Shown here: in pieces, positions 1 to 8,027 of the stretch | Layout of the letters: every line of letters begins with the position of its first letter | Position numbering within the stretch: position 1 is the first letter of the stretch | Source of the DNA: Bacteroidia bacterium | GTDB lineage: Bacteria > Bacteroidota > Bacteroidia > SXHM01 | DNA length: 41,716 nucleotides | Assembly (NCBI GenBank): GCA_020054035.1 | Contig: JAGVLY010000069.1 | Span: forward strand, 1 to 41,716 | Direction: 5' to 3' | Notes under the pieces: model-generated | Databases searched by the model: none | Told to the model about the DNA's origin: nothing | The model's input: the letters and a program-made list of their open reading frames with translations, nothing else | Program-made: the position numbers and the translations under genes

Positions 1-57
1 ACAATCTTTGATTTACTCCTAAAACGAATGGTTGAAAACGAAGCAAAACGCCTGTAA
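1..57 (+). CDS. C-terminal end of an upstream gene (partial)
   Basis: The frame beginning at base 1 is open for 18 codons and closes with TAA at 55-57. The residues end in KRMVENEAKRL, a charged amphipathic stretch that looks like a real protein C-terminus. Nothing more can be said about its function because the rest lies outside the window. It could also be chance, since 18 open codons is weak evidence. The following 168 bases, up to the atpG stop, hold no gene I can support, only a weak inverted repeat TTTCCA/TGGAAA at 114-129. Confidence 0.35.
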   Translation, partial: TIFDLLLKRMVENEAKRL

Positions 58-225
58 TCAATGGTTCTGGATTGCGCTCTAAGTGCCTATACCAATTGAA
101 TTATTTTGAAGACTTTCCAAAATTGGAAAACAAAACTAAGAAAAAAATATAAAGACGTAATGGGATTAACCCTAATCCTGATGATGCCGTGACAAAACTG
201 ATTACTGCATACCGATTACCGGCTG

Positions 226-1110
226 TTACCCTTCCAACGCTGCCGCACCGCCACCGATCTCCAATATCTCATTGGTGATAGCTGCCTGACGTGCTTTGTT
301 GTAGCTCAGTTTAAGAGATTTCAACAGTTCTTTTGCGTTATCGGTTGCCTTGTGCATAGAGGTCATACGCGCACCGTGTTCAGATGCGTTTGAATCAAGC
401 ACTGCTTTGTAAAGCTGAATTTTCAGCGATTTAGGAATAAGGTCTTCTACGATCTCTTCTTTGTTCGGCTCAAAGATGTAGTCAACGCTTTTTGCTTTTA
501 CGTTTCCGGCAATGGCTTCTGATTTTACAGGAAGAAATTGCTCTGAAGTAACGATTTGCACCGCAGCGTTTTTAAATTGGCTGTAAACTAATTCTACGCG
601 GTCGTATTTACCGGCAGCAAAATCAGCCATAATTTTTTCGGCAATAGGGGCAACGGTATCAAACTTTAGGTTGTCATACACTTCGTTGTGCGAAGAAGCC
701 AATGTGCAAGCCGATTTTTTAAAATAGTCAGTAGCTTTTTTTCCGATAGTAAGAATGTGAACTCCTCCTGCGGCTTTCTGGCTTGGATATTTTTCGTTGA
801 TAAGGTTATTGGTAAGCTTAATGGCGTTGCTGTTAAAGGCTCCGCACAATCCGCGGTTCGAGTTAATAACCACAAACAATACATTCTTTACTTCTCTCTC
901 CTTTGAAAAACCACCGCCCGAAGAACTGTCCAATGATGCGCTCAGGTTCTGCAGAATTTCTTTCAGCTTGGAAGCATAAGGTCTCATACGCTGGATAGCA
1001 TCCTGCGCCCTGCGCAATTTAGATGCGCTCACCATTTTCATCGCGCTGGTGATCTGCTGCGTTGAACTTACCGAGGTAATCCTGTTCCTGACTTCCTTAA
1101 GATTCGCCAT
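226..1110 (-). CDS. atpG: ATP synthase F1 gamma subunit
   Basis: Central rotor shaft of F1, linking c-ring rotation to catalysis in the alpha3beta3 head at the inner membrane. The 294 residues match the usual family length. The N-terminal helix carries the conserved pattern RITSVSSTQQITSAMKMVSA (residues 10-29), and the C-terminal helix carries the gamma signature ITNEILEIGGGAAALEG at the extreme end. These two helices form the coiled coil inside the hexamer. The gene starts 9 bases after the atpA stop and is the last gene of the operon; atpD and atpC do not follow, as is usual in Bacteroidota, where they sit elsewhere. The ATG at 1110 starts the conserved N-terminus directly. Confidence 0.97.
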   Translation of the reverse strand: MANLKEVRNRITSVSSTQQITSAMKMVSASKLRRAQDAIQRMRPYASKLKEILQNLSASLDSSSGGGFSKEREVKNVLFVVINSNRGLCGAFNSNAIKLTNNLINEKYPSQKAAGGVHILTIGKKATDYFKKSACTLASSHNEVYDNLKFDTVAPIAEKIMADFAAGKYDRVELVYSQFKNAAVQIVTSEQFLPVKSEAIAGNVKAKSVDYIFEPNKEEIVEDLIPKSLKIQLYKAVLDSNASEHGARMTSMHKATDNAKELLKSLKLSYNKARQAAITNEILEIGGGAAALEG

Positions 1111-1119
1111 CCTTAATTA

Positions 1120-2697
1120 CTATTTGTATTTTCCTGTAAGGTCAGCAGCAACCTTCTCAATTGTAGTTGTTATTTCGTCTGTCAGCTTACCTGCTTTCAA
1201 ATCGTTCAACACATTTTTGTGTTGCGCTTCCATCAGGTTCAGGAAATCTTTTTCAAAATCTCTTACTTTGTTTACAGGAACGCTTCTCAACAATCCTTTT
1301 GTTCCGATGTAAAGAATAGCAACCTGTTGCTCAACGCGAAGTGGTGAAAACTGTCCTTGTTTCAAAATCTCCACGTTACGTGAACCCTTGTCAAGAACCG
1401 CTTTAGTAGCAGCATCCAGATCAGAACCGAATTTTGAGAACGCTTCCAACTCACGGTATTGTGCCTGGTCAAGTTTCAAAGTTCCCGCAACTTTTTTCAT
1501 TGATTTGATCTGAGCATTACCACCCACACGCGATACCGAGATACCTACGTTAATAGCAGGACGCACACCGGCATTGAACAAGTTCGACTCAAGGAAGATT
1601 TGTCCGTCAGTAATAGAAATTACGTTGGTTGGAATGTATGCAGATACGTCACCCGCTTGTGTTTCAATAATAGGAAGAGCAGTTAATGAACCACCACCTT
1701 TTACCAATCCGCGAATTGATTCAGGAAGGTCGTTCATGTTTTTAGCAATCTCGTCAGAAGCATTCACCTTAGCGGCACGCTCCAGCAAACGGCTGTGCAG
1801 ATAGAATACGTCACCCGGATAAGCCTCACGCCCCGGTGGTCTGCGCAACAGAAGTGATACCTCACGGTAAGCCACAGCTTGTTTTGATAAATCGTCATAA
1901 ACGATCAGGGAAGGTTTTCCGGTATCACGGAAAAACTCACCGATAGCAGCTCCTGCAAACGGTGCATAGAACTGAAGCGGTGCAGGGTCAGAAGCCGTAG
2001 CCGATACAATTACTGTATAAGGCATTGCTCCGTTTTCTTCCAAGGTTTTTGCAATGTTTGCAACAGTAGAACCTTTCTGTCCGATTGCAACATAGATGCA
2101 AAAAACAGGTTCCCCTTTTTCGTAAAATTCTTTTTGGTTGATGATGGTGTCGATCGCCACAGCAGTTTTACCTGTCTGACGGTCACCGATGATCAACTCA
2201 CGTTGTCCGCGTCCGATAGGAATCATCGCGTCAATCGCTTTGATACCTGTTTGCAGCGGCTCGTTTACCGGCTGCCGGAAGATAACTCCCGGAGCTTTTC
2301 TTTCCAAAGGCATTTCGTAAGTAACACCTTTGATTGGTCCTTTACCATCAATAGGAAGACCTAAGGTATCAACCACACGGCCCAACATGCCTTCACCTAC
2401 ATTGATAGAAGCAATTTTGCCGGTGCGTTTTGCAACAGAACCCTCACGGATACCTGCTGAAGAACCAAGCAATACTGCTCCAACGTTATCTTCCTCTAAG
2501 TTAAGAACGATTGCACGCAACCCGTTCTCAAACTCAATCAACTCACCCGACTGCACGTTTGAAAGTCCGTAGATACGGGCAATACCGTCACCTACCTGTA
2601 ATACGCTTCCTACTTCCTGTAATTCGGTTTCGTTTTTGAACCCGGCAAGTTGCTGCCTAAGGATTCCCGAAATCTCTGCTGGTTTAATTTCTGCCAT
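1120..2697 (-). CDS. atpA: ATP synthase F1 alpha subunit
   Basis: Non-catalytic nucleotide-binding subunit of the F1 head. The 525 residues are of normal family length. The Walker A motif GDRQTGKT is at residues 171-178, Walker B LIVYDD at about 264-269, and the alpha/beta signature [10 protein letters not shown] at 380-389 is followed by the arginine finger R390. The N-terminal [17 protein letters not shown] matches the delta-binding N-terminus of bacterial alpha subunits, which supports the chosen start. It lies between atpH (12-base gap) and atpG (9-base gap) in one operon. No anomalies were seen. Confidence 0.98.
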   Translation of the reverse strand: MAEIKPAEISGILRQQLAGFKNETELQEVGSVLQVGDGIARIYGLSNVQSGELIEFENGLRAIVLNLEEDNVGAVLLGSSAGIREGSVAKRTGKIASINVGEGMLGRVVDTLGLPIDGKGPIKGVTYEMPLERKAPGVIFRQPVNEPLQTGIKAIDAMIPIGRGQRELIIGDRQTGKTAVAIDTIINQKEFYEKGEPVFCIYVAIGQKGSTVANIAKTLEENGAMPYTVIVSATASDPAPLQFYAPFAGAAIGEFFRDTGKPSLIVYDDLSKQAVAYREVSLLLRRPPGREAYPGDVFYLHSRLLERAAKVNASDEIAKNMNDLPESIRGLVKGGGSLTALPIIETQAGDVSAYIPTNVISITDGQIFLESNLFNAGVRPAINVGISVSRVGGNAQIKSMKKVAGTLKLDQAQYRELEAFSKFGSDLDAATKAVLDKGSRNVEILKQGQFSPLRVEQQVAILYIGTKGLLRSVPVNKVRDFEKDFLNLMEAQHKNVLNDLKAGKLTDEITTTIEKVAADLTGKYK

Positions 2698-2709
2698 CTT
2701 TTGTTTTAT

Positions 2710-3267
2710 TTAAAAATCTTTAACGTATAAATTTTTGCTGAAATCGCGTTTCAGTAAATTGATCTGACTTGAAATGCTGTTATCCACTTGATTGTCGTCA
2801 ACACGCAGAATAAAACCACCGATAAGTTCCGGGTTTAGTTTCTCAACCAGTTCTACAGTTAAGCCTGTTTGTCCTTTAACTATCTCCAATATTTTCTTTT
2901 TCGCTTCTTCCGAAAGTGGAACAGGGGTGCTTACTTCCGCGATCTTAATTCCTTTGTCGGCTTTGTATTGTGCTACAAACGAAGAAGCAATTTCATGAAT
3001 ATATTTCTCCCGTTTTTTGTTGGTAAGCAACACCAAAAAGCTCAGACTGATAGTGTTTATTTTCGCTGAAAATATCTCTTTCAGAATTGCTAATTTCTTG
3101 TCGGTGCTGATAACAGGGCTTTTCAGTAATACGCTGAAATCTCTGCTTTCATTAATTGCTTTAAGAACAAGCTCCATATCAGCAAAAACAGCATCAAGCG
3201 ACTTTTGCTCGCGTGCAAGGTCAATCAGTGATTTTGCGTATCGGTGGGCTATTCTTGGCTCTGCCAT
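2710..3267 (-). CDS. atpH: ATP synthase delta subunit (OSCP-like)
   Basis: Peripheral stalk subunit joining the b-dimer to the top of F1. It has 185 residues, the usual size. The N-terminal helical bundle begins RIAHRYAKSLIDLAREQ, the typical delta/OSCP opening. The C-terminal part has the conserved run PELIGGFILRVDDNQVDNSI (residues 145-164), the OSCP family signature region (GG followed by a D-x-x-D-x-S pattern). The gene begins 4 bases after the atpF stop, consistent with translational coupling in the operon. Confidence 0.95.
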   Translation of the reverse strand: MAEPRIAHRYAKSLIDLAREQKSLDAVFADMELVLKAINESRDFSVLLKSPVISTDKKLAILKEIFSAKINTISLSFLVLLTNKKREKYIHEIASSFVAQYKADKGIKIAEVSTPVPLSEEAKKKILEIVKGQTGLTVELVEKLNPELIGGFILRVDDNQVDNSISSQINLLKRDFSKNLYVKDF

Positions 3268-3271
3268 TTTC

Positions 3272-3766
3272 TTAGTTCAGTTTGGTATCTTTCAATAAAG
3301 TTTGAACCAATTCTTTCTGTTTGTTAGGGTCAGCAAGTTCCTGTTTCAATACTTTCTCAGCAATCTCAATACTCAAAGTAGCTACGTAGTTTTTCAACTC
3401 GGTAATAGCTGCCATTTTCTCGTTGCTGATATTCTCACGTGCCGAAGCAAGGATTTTGTCCGATGCTTCGGTTGCTTTTGCTCTGGCTTCGTTAATGATC
3501 ATTTCTTTTGCTTCACGTGCTTCTTTTAAAAGAATATCTCTTTCGTTGCGTGCTTCCTGCAAGAGTTTTTCGTTACCTGCTCTGAGTGCAGTCATTTCCT
3601 CTTTTGCTTTTTGTGCTGAGTTCAGCGCATCAGAAATTGTTTTTTCACGTTCATCCAGCATTTCAAGAATGGGTTTCCATGCAAATTTTTTCAGCAGGAA
3701 AAGGATGAGCGCAAATGAAACGAACATCCAAAAGATAAGTCCGAATGCCGGTTTTACTAATTCCAT
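3272..3766 (-). CDS. atpF: ATP synthase F0 subunit b
   Basis: Membrane-anchored peripheral stalk subunit. The 164 residues begin with a single membrane helix (about residues 8-26, FGLIFWMFVSFALILFLLKK) and continue as a long charged heptad-rich helix (about residues 35-140) rich in Glu, Lys and Ala. This is the expected dimerising coiled coil. The first residues MELVKPAFGLIFW are typical of Bacteroidota b subunits. It follows atpE after a 127-base gap containing a strong hairpin, the only large gap inside this operon. Confidence 0.95.
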   Translation of the reverse strand: MELVKPAFGLIFWMFVSFALILFLLKKFAWKPILEMLDEREKTISDALNSAQKAKEEMTALRAGNEKLLQEARNERDILLKEAREAKEMIINEARAKATEASDKILASARENISNEKMAAITELKNYVATLSIEIAEKVLKQELADPNKQKELVQTLLKDTKLN

Positions 3767-3811
3767 TTTGTTTTAATTTTTTGTTTCAATTGTTTAATCA
3801 TTGTCGCTTCT

Positions 3812-3842
3812 CCCTCTCCCTCGGAGAGGGTCGGGGTGAGGC
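3812..3842. repeat. GC-rich REP-like palindromic element
   Basis: An 8-bp perfect stem (CCCTCTCC at 3812-3819, GGAGAGGG at 3823-3830) with a 3-base loop is followed by TCGGGGTGAGGC. A diverged relative in the opposite orientation is at 13733-13765. The form is that of dispersed palindromic repeats often seen between Bacteroidota genes. It sits in the atpE-atpF gap, next to the hairpin at 3848-3882. Whether it belongs to a genome-wide family cannot be seen from this window. Confidence 0.5.
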
Positions 3843-3847
3843 TTTTA

Positions 3848-3882
3848 AAAACAAGAACCAACCAACCGTTGGTTCTTGTTTT
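3848..3882 (-). terminator. Hairpin between atpE and atpF (attenuator or terminator)
   Basis: A perfect 15-bp inverted repeat (arms 3848-3862 and 3868-3882, core AAACAAGAACCAAC) has a 5-base loop. On the transcribed strand it ends in a T-run, so it fits an intrinsic terminator or a processing and stabilising hairpin placed just after the c-subunit gene. Because atpF must still be expressed, partial termination or mRNA protection of the atpBE part is the likely role (inference). Confidence 0.6.
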
Positions 3883-3893
3883 ATTCTTTATGC

Positions 3894-4193
<300 letters not shown>

Positions 4194-5366
4194 TTAGTGA
4201 TGTTCTTCGGCATGGTGATGCTCTTCTACAGCCGAGCCGAAGTAAATAGCTGAAAGAAGAGTAAAAACATAGGCCTGCAGGAATGCTACCAGCAATTCAA
4301 GACAGGTCATAAATAAGGTAAATGCAAGTGAGAAAATGGAAACACCGTAACCGGCAACCACATTCATTTCACCGAAAATGAAGATAAGACTAAAGAAAGA
4401 AAGTGCGATAATGTGACCTGCGGTCATGTTCGCAAAAAGTCGGACCATCAATACAAACGGACGAAGGAACACGCCTAATATCTCAATCGGTGTTAAAAGA
4501 AACAGAACCCAAACCGGAACCCCTGGCATTGCAAAAACGTGCATCCAGTAGTTTTTGTTAGCGTTAATAAGGATAATGATGAATGTGAAAACAGCAAGGG
4601 ATAAAGTAACTGCTATGTTTCCTGTAAGGTTAGCGCCTCCCGGAAAGATAGGAACAAGCCCCAACAGGTTATTGATCCAGATGAAGAAGAATACAGTCAA
4701 CAGAAAAGGCATGAATTTTTTGTACTTCGGTCCAATGCTTGCCTTTGCAATATCATCACGAACAAAAATAATGATAGGCTCTATGATAGCCTGAATTCCT
4801 TTAGGTGCAGTATTCGGGTTGCGTGTATATGCTTTTGCAGCCGAAATAAAGATAAACAGCATCAGTATAAGGCTGATGAATAAAGAAGCTGTGTTTTTGG
4901 TGATAGAAATATCCCACAGGTTAGCTGATAATTCTTCGTTAACGGTACCATCTTCATTCACAGCAACAACCGTGTTGTGTTCTAAACGGTAGCCATTGTA
5001 ATCATCATGACCGTGGTTGAATTTTGAAGAAGAGAAAATATCCAACCCTTTTTCGCTGGAGTAAATGATAATAGGAAGCGGAATGGAAGTGTGCCCCCAC
5101 AGGTGCCAGTCATGTGCATCGGCAACGTGCTCCATGATCATTTTGCCGGCATCAAACTTTTCTTCTCTGTGATGCCCTGCTTCAGCATGTGCTTCCGTTG
5201 CAAGACTGTCGTGTTGAACCGTTGCAGTAGTATCATGAGCGCCTTCCGGTGAAGTTTTGTGTGCCTCTTCATGAGCAAATGTTGAAAATGCTGAAAAAAT
5301 GACTGCGAGCGAGAAAGCTGTTGCTTTGGTATAAAAACTTCTGAAACCTTTGATATTATTGAGCAT
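4194..5366 (-). CDS. atpB: ATP synthase F0 subunit a, with N-terminal extension
   Basis: Stator subunit providing the proton half-channels. At 390 residues it is much longer than the roughly 270 of E. coli. The extra part is N-terminal: a signal-peptide-like segment (1-31, ending FSTFAHEEA), then a His/Glu-rich region (about 32-100) expected in the periplasm. The conserved membrane core begins near 155, and the essential arginine is R309 in LMVRLFANMTAGH. The C-terminus is again His-rich (AVEEHHHAEEHH). Long AtpB proteins of this plan are known in Bacteroidota. First gene of the operon; ATG at 5366. Confidence 0.96.
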   Translation of the reverse strand: MLNNIKGFRSFYTKATAFSLAVIFSAFSTFAHEEAHKTSPEGAHDTTATVQHDSLATEAHAEAGHHREEKFDAGKMIMEHVADAHDWHLWGHTSIPLPIIIYSSEKGLDIFSSSKFNHGHDDYNGYRLEHNTVVAVNEDGTVNEELSANLWDISITKNTASLFISLILMLFIFISAAKAYTRNPNTAPKGIQAIIEPIIIFVRDDIAKASIGPKYKKFMPFLLTVFFFIWINNLLGLVPIFPGGANLTGNIAVTLSLAVFTFIIILINANKNYWMHVFAMPGVPVWVLFLLTPIEILGVFLRPFVLMVRLFANMTAGHIIALSFFSLIFIFGEMNVVAGYGVSIFSLAFTLFMTCLELLVAFLQAYVFTLLSAIYFGSAVEEHHHAEEHH

Positions 5367-5406
5367 TGCGCGCGTTTTCCTTGCTAAAAATCCTTGAATT
5401 CGGCTG

Positions 5407-5414
5407 CGAAAATA
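5407..5414 (-). promoter_or_regulatory. Possible -7 element of the ATP synthase operon
   Basis: On the minus strand TATTTTCG lies 40 bases upstream of the atpB ATG. It differs by one base from the Bacteroidota sigma-A -7 consensus TAnnTTTG. No clear -33 TTG is seen at 17-23 bases, so this is tentative. Confidence 0.35.
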
Positions 5415-5531
5415 GATAAAATATTCAAACGGAAAAGTGATGTGGAAATTTATTTATCGCTGGGCGTTTTTACTTCCGATGATTCTGCCAACTTTGCAGC
5501 CTTGAAAACCGAAAAAGAACCCAAAGCGGAA

Positions 5532-6314
5532 ATGTCTTTTCTTCAGCATCTTGAAGAATTGCGCTGGCATCTGGTGCGCAGTTCGGCTGCCATTTTCATT
5601 TTTGCGCTCATCGCTTTTATTAATAAAGAGTTCTTATTTGACAAGCTAATCCTTGCGCCTAAAAATGCAGACTTTCCCACTTACAGATTTCTTTGTATGT
5701 TGGGTCAGAAACTCAATCTTGATGAATCCATCTGCATCAAAGAACTCTCGTTCACCCTCATCAATATAGATATGTCGGGGCAGTTCAGTACCCATATGTC
5801 GGTTTCGCTCTATGCAGGAATAGTGCTTGCTTTTCCTTATGTAATATGGGAGCTATGGCGTTTTATTAAACCCGGGTTACATAACCACGAACGTAAATAT
5901 GCCAACGGAATTGTGTTTTTTACTTCGCTCCTTTTCTTTCTAGGGGTCTTATTCGGCTATTATGTAGTAACGCCCATGTCGGTAAATTTTCTCGGTACTT
6001 ATCAGGTCAGTTCCTTGGTAGCCAATCAAATCAGTTTGGGTTCATTCATCAGTACGGTAACTACACTTACTTTAATGACGGGCGTTGTGTTCGAACTTCC
6101 CATACTTGTTTATTTTCTTACCAAAATAGGTGTACTTACTCCTGAGTTTATGCGCAATTATCGCAGACATGCCATAGTTGTCCTGCTCATAATCTCAGCC
6201 ATCATTACTCCGCCTGATGTTACCAGCCAGATTTTGGTGTGCATTCCCCTGTTGGCACTTTACGAAATCAGCATTTTTGTTTCGGCCTACGTGCTGAAAA
6301 AACAAGAGGCTTAA
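5532..6314 (+). CDS. tatC: Twin-arginine translocase subunit TatC
   Basis: Core receptor of the Tat system, binding twin-arginine signal peptides of folded exported proteins. From the ATG at 5532 the protein has 260 residues and begins MSFLQHLEELRWHLVRS, matching the canonical TatC N-terminus (LEELR). The frame is open further upstream to 5394 but without an ATG, so the internal ATG is preferred. Six hydrophobic segments are visible, with the typical PGLHNHERKYA cytoplasmic stretch and late GVVFELPILVYFLTKIG. It is divergent from atpB and 23 bases ahead of the amidase gene. tatA is not in the window. Confidence 0.95.
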   Translation: MSFLQHLEELRWHLVRSSAAIFIFALIAFINKEFLFDKLILAPKNADFPTYRFLCMLGQKLNLDESICIKELSFTLINIDMSGQFSTHMSVSLYAGIVLAFPYVIWELWRFIKPGLHNHERKYANGIVFFTSLLFFLGVLFGYYVVTPMSVNFLGTYQVSSLVANQISLGSFISTVTTLTLMTGVVFELPILVYFLTKIGVLTPEFMRNYRRHAIVVLLIISAIITPPDVTSQILVCIPLLALYEISIFVSAYVLKKQEA

Positions 6315-6337
6315 TTACATTTTCAATATTAATTACA

Positions 6338-7756
6338 ATGGAAAAAAGAGTTAACGCATTTACAAACGATGCGCTCGGCAACATGGATGCTACTGCAATT
6401 GCCGAAGCAATAGCCACAAAGAAAATTTCTGCTGCCGAAGCAGTGGAAGCTGCTATTGCCCGCGCAGAAAAAGTAAACGGAGAGTTGAATGCCATTGTTA
6501 TAAAAATGTATGACGATGCCCGCAAAGGTTCGCAGCAAAAAGCAGGAGGAGGATTGCGCGGAGTTACCACATTTATAAAAGACACAGATGGCATTAAAGG
6601 CTATCCCACCCAACTGGGAACAGGAGCTTTAAAAGCAAAACCGGCAAAAGCCAACAGCAAATTTGTAAATCAGTTTCTATCTACAGGAGTCGTAAATCTT
6701 GGTAAAACAACGCTTCCCGAATTCGGATTAATATGCAGCACCGAGAATGAACGTTGGGGAATAACCCGCAATCCCTGGAACACCGATTATACAACTGGAG
6801 GTTCATCATCCGGCTCTGCGGCTATGGTGGCAAGCGGAGTAGTACCCATTGCTTCGGCAAATGACGGTGCCGGCTCTATTCGCATACCGGCTGCTATTTG
6901 CGGGCTGGTGGGCTTGAAACCTTCGCGCCACCGGCTATATGGTGTGGATGGTGCGGAAGCCATGCCGATTCAATTGGTTCATCAGGGCGTGCTTACCCGC
7001 ACGGTGCGCGACACCGCTTTGTTTTATGCCGAAGCAGAAAAATATTACAGTACTGCACGTATGCCCAAAATGGGGTATGTGCAACACGCTTCCAAACAAC
7101 GTTTGCGTATTGCTTTTTTTGAAAATCTTCCGGAAGGCAAAACTGCAAATCAGGATGCTGAGACGTACAAAACACAAAAAGAAACAGCCGAATTATTGCA
7201 ATCGCTTGGTCATCATGTGGAGCAGGTTCCTTTTCCCCTCGATGTAGAAACGATGGTAAATCATTTTCTCAATTACTACGGTTTCTTCTCCTATATGATG
7301 TCGCACTGGCCGCGCTTAGCTTTGAAAGGTAAAGTTGACTGCAGTTTGTTGGAACCATTTACAACAGGACTTGCAGACCGATTTAAAGCCAATGCATTGA
7401 AGTTGCCAATGAGTATCCGCGCTATGAAAAAAATAGGAAAAGAATCAGAAAAACTGTTTCACAAATACGATGTGCTGATGTCGCCCGTGCTGTCGCACAA
7501 AACACCTAAAATCGGTTATTTTTCTCCGCAGCTTTCGTCCGAAGAAGTTACTAAACGTGCAGTTGATTTTGCTTCCTATACCGGACTGAACAACGTTACA
7601 GGTGCGCCTGCCATTTCACTTCCCTTAGGTGTTGATAGCGAAGGAATGCCTTTAGGTGTTCACTTTGCAGCGCCCTACGGTTTTGATAAACGTTTGATTG
7701 AACTGGCTTACGAACTGGAAGAAGCTAAACCTTGGAGGTTTATTTATAACGCTTAG
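6338..7756 (+). CDS. Amidase signature family enzyme
   Basis: Hydrolase of the amidase signature family (Ser-Ser-Lys triad), acting on an amide of unknown identity. The 472 residues from ATG 6338 begin MEKRVNAFTNDALGNMDA. The catalytic Lys is in TFIKDTDGIKGYPTQLGT, and the glycine/serine-rich signature TTGGSSSGSAAMVASGVVPI followed by DGAGSIRIPAAICG supplies both serines. It could be mistaken for GatA, but there is no gatB or gatC context, and the C-terminal region looks like free-standing amidases. The open frame extends back to 6239 over the tatC end, but that part reads as shadow. It follows tatC by 23 bases and may be co-transcribed. Confidence 0.9.
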   Translation: MEKRVNAFTNDALGNMDATAIAEAIATKKISAAEAVEAAIARAEKVNGELNAIVIKMYDDARKGSQQKAGGGLRGVTTFIKDTDGIKGYPTQLGTGALKAKPAKANSKFVNQFLSTGVVNLGKTTLPEFGLICSTENERWGITRNPWNTDYTTGGSSSGSAAMVASGVVPIASANDGAGSIRIPAAICGLVGLKPSRHRLYGVDGAEAMPIQLVHQGVLTRTVRDTALFYAEAEKYYSTARMPKMGYVQHASKQRLRIAFFENLPEGKTANQDAETYKTQKETAELLQSLGHHVEQVPFPLDVETMVNHFLNYYGFFSYMMSHWPRLALKGKVDCSLLEPFTTGLADRFKANALKLPMSIRAMKKIGKESEKLFHKYDVLMSPVLSHKTPKIGYFSPQLSSEEVTKRAVDFASYTGLNNVTGAPAISLPLGVDSEGMPLGVHFAAPYGFDKRLIELAYELEEAKPWRFIYNA

Positions 7757-7766
7757 GTATTTTATA

Positions 7767-7979
7767 TTAAGCGACAATTACAAGTCTTTCAGCATCATTC
7801 AATACAGCTAATGCCAGTTGCTTTTTTACGGTAGGAAAATCGTCAAGAAATTGGTCAAGCGTATAGTTACCTTCTAGGTAATCGAAAAGCGTTTGAATGG
7901 GAACCCGTGTTCCCCTGAAAACAGGCGTTCCGCCAAGTATGTCCTTATCAATATTTACAGGATTAACTTTGTTTTTCAT
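7767..7979 (-). CDS. DUF433 small protein (antitoxin-like)
   Basis: A 70-residue protein matching the DUF433 pattern: a near N-terminal DKDILGGTPVFRGTRVPIQTL core followed by LFDYLEGNYTLDQFLDDFPTV, a compact helix-turn-helix-like domain. DUF433 proteins are often the antitoxin-like partner of a DUF5615 PIN-like toxin encoded next to them. Here no such partner is present: the next minus-strand space is taken by the convergent amidase end only 10 bases away. It may be an orphan. An exact -7 element (TATCTTTG) lies 13 bases upstream of its ATG. Confidence 0.85.
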   Translation of the reverse strand: MKNKVNPVNIDKDILGGTPVFRGTRVPIQTLFDYLEGNYTLDQFLDDFPTVKKQLALAVLNDAERLVIVA

Positions 7980-7992
7980 GGTAATGTTTTTA

Positions 7993-8000
7993 CAAAGATA
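7993..8000 (-). promoter_or_regulatory. -7 promoter element of the DUF433 gene
   Basis: The minus strand reads TATCTTTG, an exact TAnnTTTG, 13 bases before the ATG, which would give a leader of only a few bases. No TTG is present at the right -33 distance. Confidence 0.45.
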
Positions 8001-8027
8001 ATTCGTTTTTCATTCTCCTGCTGACAG

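Noticed and set aside
6338-7756. GatA (Glu-tRNA-Gln amidotransferase subunit A)
   Set aside because: No gatB or gatC nearby, and the window carries a glutaminyl-tRNA synthetase that makes the transamidation route unnecessary; a free-standing amidase fits better.
7748-7771. A bidirectional terminator between the amidase and the DUF433 gene (CGCTTA/TAAGCG)
   Set aside because: Only six base pairs with a long AT-rich loop and no T-run; it overlaps both stop codons and may be chance.
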